From Candidatus Woesearchaeota archaeon (GTDB taxonomy: Archaea; Nanobdellota; Nanobdellia; Woesearchaeales; JACPBV01): DNA of 7,533 nt. Below are positions 1 to 4,422 of this stretch, piece after piece. The position numbers were made by a program, and so were the translations under genes. The DNA lies in contig JAHWHQ010000122.1 of NCBI GenBank assembly GCA_019323195.1, positions 1 to 7,533 on the forward strand, given 5' to 3'. Position 1 is the first letter of the stretch; the number at the start of each line of letters is the position of its first letter. The notes below the pieces were generated by a model. That model made no database searches, was not told the origin of the DNA, and was given only the letters and a program-made list of their open reading frames with translations.

Positions 1-525
1 ACTATCATAGGACAAAATTCTGTCATCCGGGCCTTCTCGATAATCTATGCAGGAAATAAGATAGGAGATGATTTCCAGACAGGGAATTATGCTATGGTCA
101 GGGAAGACAATAAGATAGGAAATAATGTTAGCATTGGCTCAAAATCAATAGTAGAGCACCATGTAACAATAGAGGATGATGTAAGGGTCCACTCCCAGGT
201 TTTCATCCCTGAATTCTGCGTTCTCAAAAAAGGCTGCTGGCTGGGGCCTAACGTAGTCCTGACCAACACACTGCATCCCTTATGCAAAGAGGCAAAAAAA
301 TGCCTGAAAAAAACTCCTGTAATCATTGGAGAGAACGCCAAGATAGGCGCTAACTCAACCATCCTTCCAGGGGTTAAGATAGGAAGCAATGCAGTGGTAG
401 GGGCGGGCTCTGTGGTCGTAAAGGATGTCCCTGAAAACAAGGTAGTTGCAGGAAATCCTGCTAAAGTTATAAAAGATATTAAGGAAATAAAATGCCCATT
501 TAGTTTTGTTGACAAGCCTTATTAG
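1..525 (+). CDS. Left-handed beta-helix (hexapeptide-repeat) sugar acyltransferase, 5' partial
   Basis: The frame is open from the first base and ends at TAG 523-525, so 174 C-terminal residues are visible and the start lies outside the window. The whole fragment is built of hexapeptide-type repeats (I-G-x4 turns such as IGNNVS, IGSKSI, IGENAK, IGANST, IGSNAV), which fold as a left-handed parallel beta-helix. It ends with the family's usual GAGSVV...KDVP...V.AGNPAKV closing segment (GNPA near fragment residues 151-154). A TNTLHP stretch (around residues 89-94) followed by an insertion resembles the WbpD/WlbB/WxcM-N-like group, which transfers acetyl from acetyl-CoA to amino groups of nucleotide-linked sugars in the cytoplasm. 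From this I infer a role in surface polysaccharide or glycan-precursor synthesis. Exact substrate, and N- versus O-acetylation, cannot be read from the fragment. The ATG at 94 is internal to the domain and not the true start. The gene converges on the downstream regulator gene with about 33 bases between them. Confidence 0.87.
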   Translation, partial: TIIGQNSVIRAFSIIYAGNKIGDDFQTGNYAMVREDNKIGNNVSIGSKSIVEHHVTIEDDVRVHSQVFIPEFCVLKKGCWLGPNVVLTNTLHPLCKEAKKCLKKTPVIIGENAKIGANSTILPGVKIGSNAVVGAGSVVVKDVPENKVVAGNPAKVIKDIKEIKCPFSFVDKPY

Positions 526-558
526 TGTTCTAAGTAGATTTGAAAACACATTGGTCTG

Positions 559-756
559 CTAATCCTCATCAAAAACAAACAGCTCCTCGATCTTAGCCTT
601 TAAAACCTTTGCAACATCATGTGCAAGCTGTAGCGAAGGGTTGTACTTTCCCTTCTCCAGAAAAACAATAGTCTCTCTCCTCACGCCAACCTTTTTTGCA
701 AGCTCCTCCTGTGTCAGGTTATGCCTTGCCCTGAATTCTTTTATCCTTGTCTTCAT
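559..756 (-). CDS. XRE/Cro-CI family transcriptional regulator (small HTH protein)
   Basis: This 65-residue cytoplasmic protein is essentially a single helix-turn-helix domain. Residues 14-22 (LTQEELAKK) form the second helix and about 25-35 (VRRETIVFLEKG) the recognition helix. They are followed by the typical KYNPSLQLAHDVAKVL segment and an acidic tail (EELFVFDED). This is the short YozG-like type of Cro/CI repressor, which binds DNA as a dimer. It is the last gene of a four-gene minus-strand operon, and its ATG overlaps the TGA of the preceding membrane protein gene (ATGA, 753-756), which implies translational coupling. There is no clear Shine-Dalgarno sequence of its own. Pairing with small multi-pass membrane proteins is a recurring archaeal and Gram-positive arrangement. 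I infer autoregulation of this operon, possibly through the palindromes at 2075-2110. The effector is unknown. Family assignment is secure; the target is inference. Confidence 0.93.
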   Translation of the reverse strand: MKTRIKEFRARHNLTQEELAKKVGVRRETIVFLEKGKYNPSLQLAHDVAKVLKAKIEELFVFDED

Positions 757-1133
757 CTTATGTCCGGCTTCCTAAGGAGATAAAACCTAAAGCCCATAAT
801 CGTAATTATCATCATCCAAAAGACCGATGTTATCAGCTGCGTTGCAGTCAGGCTGATAAACCCCAGATAATCCATCCAGTATAAAAAAGTCACTAAAATG
901 AATGTTGATGTCCATGAGAGCAGAGCCGCCCTGCTGCCCAGCCTCTCAAGCCTTTCATCTGATCTGTATCTTTCAGGATGCTTGAACCTGAAGAATGCAA
1001 TTATTATGATGCCTGCTATTATCCCTGACGCCATCCAAATAGACTGCGGATCGTTTTTTTTAATAAGCAGCATGGCAAGCATAACAGATATAAGCAGAAT
1101 CTTGCCGATAAGCCATTTATTCTCTTTTCCCAT
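753..1133 (-). CDS. Small four-helix membrane protein with D-E-R motif (DUF2178-like)
   Basis: This 126-residue protein has four predicted membrane helices: about residues 7-24, 31-49, 69-90 and 97-120. Between helices 2 and 3 is a charged loop, PERYRSDERLERLGSRA, with D-E-R at 59-61. The loop and topology resemble the uncharacterised archaeal membrane family DUF2178, often encoded beside a small XRE regulator; this assignment is from memory of the family and not from a search. The start is supported by a GGTGAT Shine-Dalgarno (1140-1145 on the minus strand) six bases from the ATG. That site sits at the stop of the preceding gene, which fits coupled translation. The 3' end overlaps the regulator start by ATGA. 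The same motif and topology recur in the two genes upstream, so this is one of three tandem diverged paralogues or same-fold proteins. Biochemical function is unknown. Confidence 0.84.
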   Translation of the reverse strand: MGKENKWLIGKILLISVMLAMLLIKKNDPQSIWMASGIIAGIIIIAFFRFKHPERYRSDERLERLGSRAALLSWTSTFILVTFLYWMDYLGFISLTATQLITSVFWMMIITIMGFRFYLLRKPDIR

Positions 1134-1146
1134 CTTAACATCACCC

Positions 1147-1590
1147 CTATAGCCCTATGCCCTGTTTCCTGTTGTAATAGAGCCAGCACAGGCCAAACAG
1201 TATAGCCATCCCTAAGATCCCCATCCCCAATGCCTGTGAAGCATCCCTGAACCTTATTAAGCTGCTGTCTGCCAGCCAGCTTAGTATAAGAAGGTACCAT
1301 ATTGAAATAAGATAAGCCTTTGCAAACGCCAGGTTCATCACCTTCCTTGACCTCTCATCCTCAACCGGCAGCCCTTTTTTAACGCTTTTTAGCTCTCTTA
1401 CGGTATATGCAACAAAAAACACCGCTATTGTCAATGCAATAATAACCATAAGCAACGCTCCCAGGATATTATCCTGTTTTATTCCGTACATGACTGCGAA
1501 CAGCAGCAATGTAGCTGCCACCAGTATCCCGACAACAAGCTTTGAGTATATTCTCCAGCTTCCGCTGCATGATTTTTTCTTATTTTTCAT
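1147..1590 (-). CDS. Small four-helix membrane protein with D-E-R motif, second of three
   Basis: This 147-residue membrane protein has a basic N-terminus (KNKKKSCSGSWR) and predicted helices near residues 15-36, 41-63, 89-106 and 119-139. The loop between helices 2 and 3 carries VRELKSVKKGLPVEDERSRKVM, with D-E-R at 78-80, as in its two neighbours. By the positive-inside rule this basic loop should face the cytoplasm. The start is well supported. A GGAGG Shine-Dalgarno lies at 1599-1603 on the minus strand, eight bases before the ATG, and the ATG overlaps the TGA of the upstream gene (ATGA at 1587-1590). The downstream neighbour begins 13 bases after its stop. Sequence outside the D-E-R loop is strongly diverged from the other two. 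I recognise the general DUF2178-like architecture but no defined function. A membrane sensor or partner for the XRE regulator is possible but unproven. Confidence 0.83.
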   Translation of the reverse strand: MKNKKKSCSGSWRIYSKLVVGILVAATLLLFAVMYGIKQDNILGALLMVIIALTIAVFFVAYTVRELKSVKKGLPVEDERSRKVMNLAFAKAYLISIWYLLILSWLADSSLIRFRDASQALGMGILGMAILFGLCWLYYNRKQGIGL

Positions 1591-2021
1591 CTTAATGCCC
1601 TCCTTTCCAGCATGATATTGGATATTGTCTTAACAATCATCCCTCCAAACAGGGCTGCGACCAGAAACCAGTTAACCTTAAACTCCTGCCTCAAAGAGCT
1701 GGAGATTATCTCATATAAAAGCCCTGCAGCCAGGATCAGCATCATCACCCAGGCAGCATTCCTCTCTGCCAGTGCCTCAATCTTTCTCTCCCTCTCATCC
1801 TTTTTCAAGCAGACCATTATATGGACAGCGTCAAGCAGCAGAAAAACAGCCCACCCTGTAGTTACAATCATCCTGGTCCTTGCATCCCAATAAGGAAGCG
1901 CCTGGAAAACAACAAAAGGTATCAAAACAAAAGCCAGGTAAACCCAGCCCTGCCATGTCCTGGGGTAAAACCCCCATCCTCCATACTTCCTTCTTTCAAA
2001 CCATTCAGGTTTTCCTATCAT
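1587..2021 (-). CDS. Small four-helix membrane protein with D-E-R motif, first gene of the operon
   Basis: This 144-residue protein is the promoter-proximal gene of the minus-strand operon. An N-terminal cytoplasmic or interfacial segment rich in Trp, Tyr and Arg (KPEWFERRKYGGWGFYPRTW) precedes predicted helices near residues 27-44, 52-72, 90-107 and 117-135. A charged loop between helices 2 and 3 reads LKKDERERKIEALAERNA, with D-E-R at 75-77. I chose ATG 2021 because an AAAGGTGG Shine-Dalgarno (2027-2034, minus strand) lies about six bases upstream of it. A GTG at 2030 would add three residues but lies inside that ribosome-binding site and has none of its own. The stop overlaps the next gene's start (ATGA). 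Topology and the D-E-R loop tie it to the next two genes. The aromatic N-terminal extension is unique to this member. Function is unknown. Confidence 0.82.
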   Translation of the reverse strand: MIGKPEWFERRKYGGWGFYPRTWQGWVYLAFVLIPFVVFQALPYWDARTRMIVTTGWAVFLLLDAVHIMVCLKKDERERKIEALAERNAAWVMMLILAAGLLYEIISSSLRQEFKVNWFLVAALFGGMIVKTISNIMLERRALR

Positions 2022-2026
2022 ATCAA

Positions 2027-2034
2027 CCACCTTT
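2027..2034 (-). promoter_or_regulatory. Shine-Dalgarno deciding the start of the first membrane-protein gene
   Basis: On the minus strand the sequence reads AAAGGTGG, then TTGAT, then ATG at 2021. It matches the archaeal anti-SD complement GGAGGTGATC closely. A GTG at 2030 falls within the motif, so the ATG nine bases later is the more likely start. Confidence 0.6.
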
Positions 2035-2055
2035 ATTAGTTACTTTGAATATTCC

Positions 2056-2118
2056 ATATATTTTGTTATATTTATCTAACCTTATGTTAGAAATAAATAA
2101 CATAAGTTATATATAAAT
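2056..2118 (-). promoter_or_regulatory. Promoter region of the minus-strand membrane/XRE operon
   Basis: Reading the minus strand, two TATA-like stretches lie upstream of the first gene. One is TTTATATA at 2110-2117, which would place transcription start near 2086. The other is AAATATAAC around 2065-2073, which would place it near 2040 and give a short leader before ATG 2021. I cannot tell which is used. The palindromes at 2075-2091 and 2097-2110 fall between the first box and its predicted start or directly upstream of the second box, positions compatible with control by the XRE protein. Confidence 0.5.
2075..2110. promoter_or_regulatory. Twin palindromes, candidate XRE operators
   Basis: Two adjacent inverted repeats share a TAAC...GTTA core. 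The first, 2075-2091, is TCTAAC-CTTAT-GTTAGA (6-bp arms). The second, 2097-2110, is ATAAC-ATAA-GTTAT (5-bp arms). Their centres (2083 and 2103.5) are about 20.5 bases apart, roughly two helical turns, which would put two dimers on the same DNA face. A further GTTA half-site lies at 2065-2068, again 21 bases away. Size and spacing suit a Cro/CI-type dimer. Binding by the regulator encoded at 559-756 is inference. Confidence 0.5.
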
Positions 2119-2177
2119 GTTTGGTTTTTATTGGCTGCTACACCAAACAAGAGTATCTTCAAAAACCAATTTCCACC

Positions 2178-2191
2178 CAAAAATTTATAAA
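2178..2191 (+). promoter_or_regulatory. Archaeal BRE/TATA-type promoter element facing right
   Basis: The sequence CAAAAATTTATAAA (2178-2191) combines a purine/A-rich BRE-like part with a consensus TATA box TTTATAA (2184-2190). Archaeal transcription would start about 24-28 bases downstream, near 2211-2216, coinciding with an ATG at 2216. It could drive a leaderless micro-ORF, a small RNA, or a transketolase transcript with a leader of about 335 bases containing the hairpin element. The sequence alone does not choose between these. Confidence 0.5.
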
Positions 2192-2215
2192 CTAGGGGCT
2201 ACTACTAATATCAAG

Positions 2216-2293
2216 ATGAGCATAATAGAAAGAATAAATACTGTACTGGACTTCTTTCTAGATAGTAATTTCTCATATTTTTACTTTTGCTAG
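2216..2293 (+). CDS. Possible leaderless micro-ORF, 25 residues
   Basis: ATG 2216 opens a 25-codon frame ending at TAG 2291-2293, translating to MSIIERINTVLDFFLD followed by NFSYFYFC-type aromatic residues. Support is limited to its start falling about 29 bases from the centre of a good TATA box, as expected for leaderless archaeal mRNA. There is no Shine-Dalgarno and no recognisable family. The same frame is open back to ATG 2117. It may be chance in AT-rich DNA. Confidence 0.18.
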   Translation: MSIIERINTVLDFFLDSNFSYFYFC

Positions 2294-2380
2294 TCTCTGG
2301 GCTATTTTAAGGCTTAAGAGACACTCATTGTTCAAATTCATACCTATTTAAAAAGGTTTAAGTAAATTCCAAAAACATTC

Positions 2381-2510
2381 GAAAAGTCAAAAAGTTTTAG
2401 AAATCAGATGATTTCTAAACCGTCTTGAAACCTTAAGCTTTGCTCAAAGTTTCAAAAAGTTTTAGAAATGAGGAATTTCTAAACCGTTTTGAAAAGTCTT
2501 TTGACTTTTC
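2381..2510. repeat. 130-base foldback element with 12-bp terminal inverted repeats
   Basis: The left end GAAAAGTCAAAA (2381-2392) is the exact reverse complement of the right end TTTTGACTTTTC (2499-2510). Inside are nested palindromes. Two are 9-11-bp hairpins, TTTAGAAAT/ATTTCTAAA, at about 2396-2419 and 2461-2483. Between them lies TTGAAAC (2425-2431) pairing with GTTTCAA (2449-2455), capped by CTTTG-CT-CAAAG (2438-2449). At the right end is GAAAAGTC-TTTT-GACTTTTC (2491-2510). Because the parts are themselves palindromic, the whole element is nearly self-complementary. It codes for nothing visible. It could be a MITE-like non-autonomous element, an intergenic repeat family, or a structured leader RNA. 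No clear target-site duplication flanks it. Confidence 0.75.
2388..2495 (+). repeat. Two direct copies of a ~43-base hairpin repeat
   Basis: Copy 1 (2388-2430) and copy 2 (2453-2495) both begin CAAAAAGTTTTAGAAAT and continue ATTTCTAAACCGT.TTGAAA, differing by one substitution in the right arm. Their loops differ (CAGATG versus GAGGA). The unit boundary CAAAAAGTTT occurs a third time at 2510-2519, where it runs into the TATA-like sequence ahead of the transketolase gene. Copies start 65 and 57 bases apart. Confidence 0.75.
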
Positions 2511-2516
2511 AAAAAG

Positions 2517-2546
2517 TTTAAAAACAGACAAAACCACCAAAAAGGT
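2517..2546 (+). promoter_or_regulatory. Putative TATA box and weak ribosome-binding site of the transketolase genes
   Basis: TTTAAAAA at 2517-2524 lies about 26-33 bases before ATG 2550, so transcription would start at or just before the start codon. A short AAAGGT (2541-2546) sits only three bases from the ATG, too close for a good Shine-Dalgarno. This fits a very short leader or leaderless mRNA. The TATA-like sequence is formed by the last copy of the CAAAAAGTTT repeat boundary. Confidence 0.4.
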
Positions 2547-2549
2547 AAA

Positions 2550-3362
2550 ATGCAGCAAAAAATCCAGGAGTTAAAGGAAATCTCAAAAAAGATAAGGAAA
2601 AGCATACTGACAAGCACCTGCTTAGCAGGCTCAGGCCATCCCGGCGGCTCTTTGTCAGCCGCAGACATAATGGTCTGCCTCTACTTCCATAAGATGAGGC
2701 ATAATCCAAAAAAGCCGGATGACCCTGACAGGGACAGGTTTATACTGAGCAAAGGCCACGCAGCCCCTGCCTTATACGCCTGTCTGGCATATTCAGGCTA
2801 TTTCCCTGTCAAAGAGCTTGAAACATTAAGGCAGCTCGGCTCACGTCTGCAGGGCCATCCTGAACGGACAAAGCTCCCAGGAGTGGAAGCCTCTACAGGG
2901 CCTTTAGGCCAGGGCCTAAGCTTCTCCAACGGTGTAGCATTGGCAGCAAAGCTGGACAAAAAAGGCTACAAGGTCTACTGCCTCATAGGTGATGGCGAAT
3001 CACAGGAAGGCATGATCTGGGAGGCCGCAATGACCTCTGCCCATTACAAACTTGACAACCTCTGCATTATCCTTGACCATAACAGGCTCCAGATAGACGG
3101 AAATGTCTCAGATGTCAAGAATATTGAGCCCGTAAAGGAAAAATTCATGGCCTTCAATTTCCACGTAATAGAGATAGACGGCCATAATTATGCTGAGATA
3201 CTGCAGGCATTGGAAAAAGCCGATAAAATAAAAGGCAAGCCCACCATAATAATCGCCAACACAGTTAAAGGAAAAGGCGTTCCATGCATGGAAAACAAGG
3301 TGGAATGGCACGGCAAGGCCTGCAAGCCGGAAGAGCTTGAAAAATTATGCGGATTGATATAA
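2550..3362 (+). CDS. Transketolase, N-terminal (thiamine diphosphate-binding) subunit
   Basis: This 270-residue protein corresponds to the PP/ThDP-binding half of transketolase, encoded separately from the pyrimidine-binding half as is usual in archaea. Visible motifs are GSGHPGG (27-33), SKGHAAP (67-73, conserved His70), QGHPE (101-105), STGPLGQGLS (115-124) and the ThDP/metal motif GDGESQEG (147-154) followed by DHN (176-178). With its partner it should transfer two-carbon ketol units between sugar phosphates in the cytoplasm, interconverting fructose 6-P, glyceraldehyde 3-P, xylulose 5-P and erythrose 4-P. The length is normal for the split subunit. The partner gene starts one base after the stop, so the pair is certainly co-transcribed. 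Placement ahead of DAHP synthase suggests a main job of making erythrose 4-phosphate for aromatic synthesis; that part is inference. Confidence 0.95.
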   Translation: MQQKIQELKEISKKIRKSILTSTCLAGSGHPGGSLSAADIMVCLYFHKMRHNPKKPDDPDRDRFILSKGHAAPALYACLAYSGYFPVKELETLRQLGSRLQGHPERTKLPGVEASTGPLGQGLSFSNGVALAAKLDKKGYKVYCLIGDGESQEGMIWEAAMTSAHYKLDNLCIILDHNRLQIDGNVSDVKNIEPVKEKFMAFNFHVIEIDGHNYAEILQALEKADKIKGKPTIIIANTVKGKGVPCMENKVEWHGKACKPEELEKLCGLI

Positions 3363-3363
3363 G

Positions 3364-4296
3364 ATGGAAGGACAAAAACCGGAAGCTACAAGGGACGGCT
3401 TTGGAAAAGGCATTGTAAAGGCCGGAAAAAACCATGATGTTGTCGTATTGGATGCAGACCTGGCAGAATCAACGCGCTCGATACAATTCAAAGAGGCCTA
3501 TCCTGAAAGGTTTTTTGACATAGGCATTGCTGAGATGGACATGGTAGGGACAGCAGCAGGCCTTGCTGCCTCAAAAAAGATTCCCTTCGCGTGTTCCTTT
3601 GCAGTCTTCTCGACAGGAAGGGCCTACGGAGCCATGCGTCTGGCTGCCATCTCAGAGCTTGATGTAAGGATTGTAGGAAGCCATGCAGGGATAGGTACAG
3701 GGGAAGACGGTGCAACACACCAGTCGATTGACGACATCTCGCTGGCAAGGACGCTTCCTGGCATGACCGTGATCCAGCCTTGCGATTCATTGGAGACAGA
3801 AAAAGCAACCCTTGCCCTGGTAAAGCACAAAGGCATTGCATACCTAAGACTTACAAGGTCAAAGCTCCCTATAGTCACCAAAGAGAAGGATCCTTTCATA
3901 ATAGGAAAAGGAAAAGTAATGTGTGAAGGAAAAGACATGACAATAATAGCTACAGGCGCATTAGTTCATATTGCCATGGAAGCTGCCCGGGAATTGAAAA
4001 AGCAGAAGATATCTGCCAGGGTCATAAACATCCATACGATAAAGCCGATTGACAAGGAGCTTATCCTGAAAGCAGCAAAAGAGACAAAGGCGATAATAAC
4101 AGCCGAAGACCACAGCATAATAGGCGGTCTTGGAAGTGCGGTTGCAGAGGTAGTCTCTGAAAATCATCCTGTAAAAATAAGGCGGATAGGAGTTAATGAT
4201 GAGTTTGGCCAGTCAGGAAAGCCTGATGAGCTCTACAAGAAATACGGGCTTACAAAAGAGAATATAATGAAGTCAGCTATTGAGCTGCTAAAGTAA
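3364..4296 (+). CDS. Transketolase, C-terminal (pyrimidine-binding) subunit
   Basis: This 310-residue protein pairs with the preceding gene to form the transketolase heteromer. The pyrimidine-binding domain spans about residues 6-170 and contains the catalytic glutamate in FDIGIAEMDM (Glu57), which activates the thiamine ring. It also has SFAVFSTGRAYGAMR (78-92) and GEDGATHQSIDD (113-124), with the conserved His119. The C-terminal transketolase-like domain (about 180-305) includes ITAEDHSIIGGLGSA and IGVNDEFGQSG. A DXS (1-deoxyxylulose phosphate synthase) reading is disfavoured by the split arrangement, the length and the neighbours. The start ATG is one base past the upstream TAA and has no strong ribosome-binding site, consistent with translational coupling. 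A perfect hairpin begins immediately after the stop codon. Function is confident; dedicated supply of erythrose 4-phosphate to the shikimate genes is inferred from position. Confidence 0.95.
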   Translation: MEGQKPEATRDGFGKGIVKAGKNHDVVVLDADLAESTRSIQFKEAYPERFFDIGIAEMDMVGTAAGLAASKKIPFACSFAVFSTGRAYGAMRLAAISELDVRIVGSHAGIGTGEDGATHQSIDDISLARTLPGMTVIQPCDSLETEKATLALVKHKGIAYLRLTRSKLPIVTKEKDPFIIGKGKVMCEGKDMTIIATGALVHIAMEAARELKKQKISARVINIHTIKPIDKELILKAAKETKAIITAEDHSIIGGLGSAVAEVVSENHPVKIRRIGVNDEFGQSGKPDELYKKYGLTKENIMKSAIELLK

Positions 4297-4319
4297 GTAT
4301 TTAGTCTTTGACTAAATAC
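4297..4319 (+). terminator. Perfect 10-bp hairpin immediately after the transketolase stop codon
   Basis: GTATTTAGTC (4297-4306), TTT, GACTAAATAC (4310-4319) is a perfect inverted repeat starting at the base after TAA 4294-4296. There is no T-run directly behind it, so it is not a classical intrinsic terminator. It may protect or process the 3' end of the transketolase message, or be a DNA operator for the downstream aro genes. Structure is certain; role is open. Confidence 0.45.
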
Positions 4320-4422
4320 AGTTATCCTCCCCACTACCACACAACTAAAGCTAATATCCCACCCCGACACATTATGGAATGGGCATACAACTAAGTAAAT
4401 GTATACAAGGAGGTAAAACAAG
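4320..4422 (+). promoter_or_regulatory. Leader region of the aro genes
   Basis: This stretch separates the hairpin from DAHP synthase. It begins C-rich and G-poor (about 4326-4370). It contains a 6-codon ORF, MEWAYN (4374-4394), and ends in a strong Shine-Dalgarno. A weak TATA-like TAATAT lies near 4352-4357. CCTCC at 4326-4330 could pair with GGAGG at 4409-4413. The gap and strong initiation signal suggest that the aro genes can be expressed separately from the transketolase pair, but no promoter is convincing. Confidence 0.35.
4407..4414 (+). promoter_or_regulatory. Strong Shine-Dalgarno of DAHP synthase
   Basis: AAGGAGGT ends eight bases before ATG 4423. It is the best ribosome-binding site among the plus-strand genes here, and marks this gene as an independently initiated, highly translated cistron. 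Confidence 0.8.

Larger units (their letters stand above)
2111..2380. other. AT-rich intergenic stretch without an assured gene
   Basis: This is the left half of the 528-base gap between the minus-strand operon and the transketolase genes. It contains a rightward TATA box at 2184-2190, a marginal 58-codon frame from ATG 2117 to TAG 2293, an imperfect stem GTCTCT (2293-2298) with AGAGAC (2317-2322), and a second TATA-like sequence, TATTTAAAAA, at 2345-2354. No tRNA, rRNA or recognisable conserved protein is visible. Base composition is clearly more AT-rich than in the flanking genes. Confidence 0.6.

Noticed and set aside
525..548. GTGTT...AACAC inverted repeat between the acyltransferase and XRE genes as a bidirectional terminator
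   Set aside because: A 5-bp stem with a loop of about 14 bases in AT-rich DNA is expected by chance, and there are no clear T-tracts.
2117..2293. 58-codon ORF beginning ATG at 2117
   Set aside because: It starts inside the TATA-like region of the opposite operon, has no Shine-Dalgarno, is AT-driven in composition and resembles no family. Only its inner ATG 2216 has promoter support.
2293..2322. GTCTCT...AGAGAC stem as an intrinsic terminator or RNA gene
   Set aside because: The 6-bp stem has an 18-base loop and no T-run behind it, so it is weak by itself. It is mentioned only as part of the possible transcript from 2211-2216.
2381..2510. CRISPR array
   Set aside because: The repeat unit occurs only twice, is itself palindromic, and the intervening sequence is part of the same foldback rather than a unique spacer. 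No cas genes are present.
3364..4296. 1-deoxyxylulose-5-phosphate synthase (DXS) C-terminal part
   Set aside because: The split N/C arrangement, the sequence motifs and the aromatic-pathway neighbours fit transketolase. Archaea generally make isoprenoids by the mevalonate route.
4399..4416. Second micro-ORF MYTRR overlapping the DAHP synthase Shine-Dalgarno
   Set aside because: It is five codons long, has no initiation signal of its own and consists largely of the Shine-Dalgarno read as AGG AGG, so it is explained by that site.
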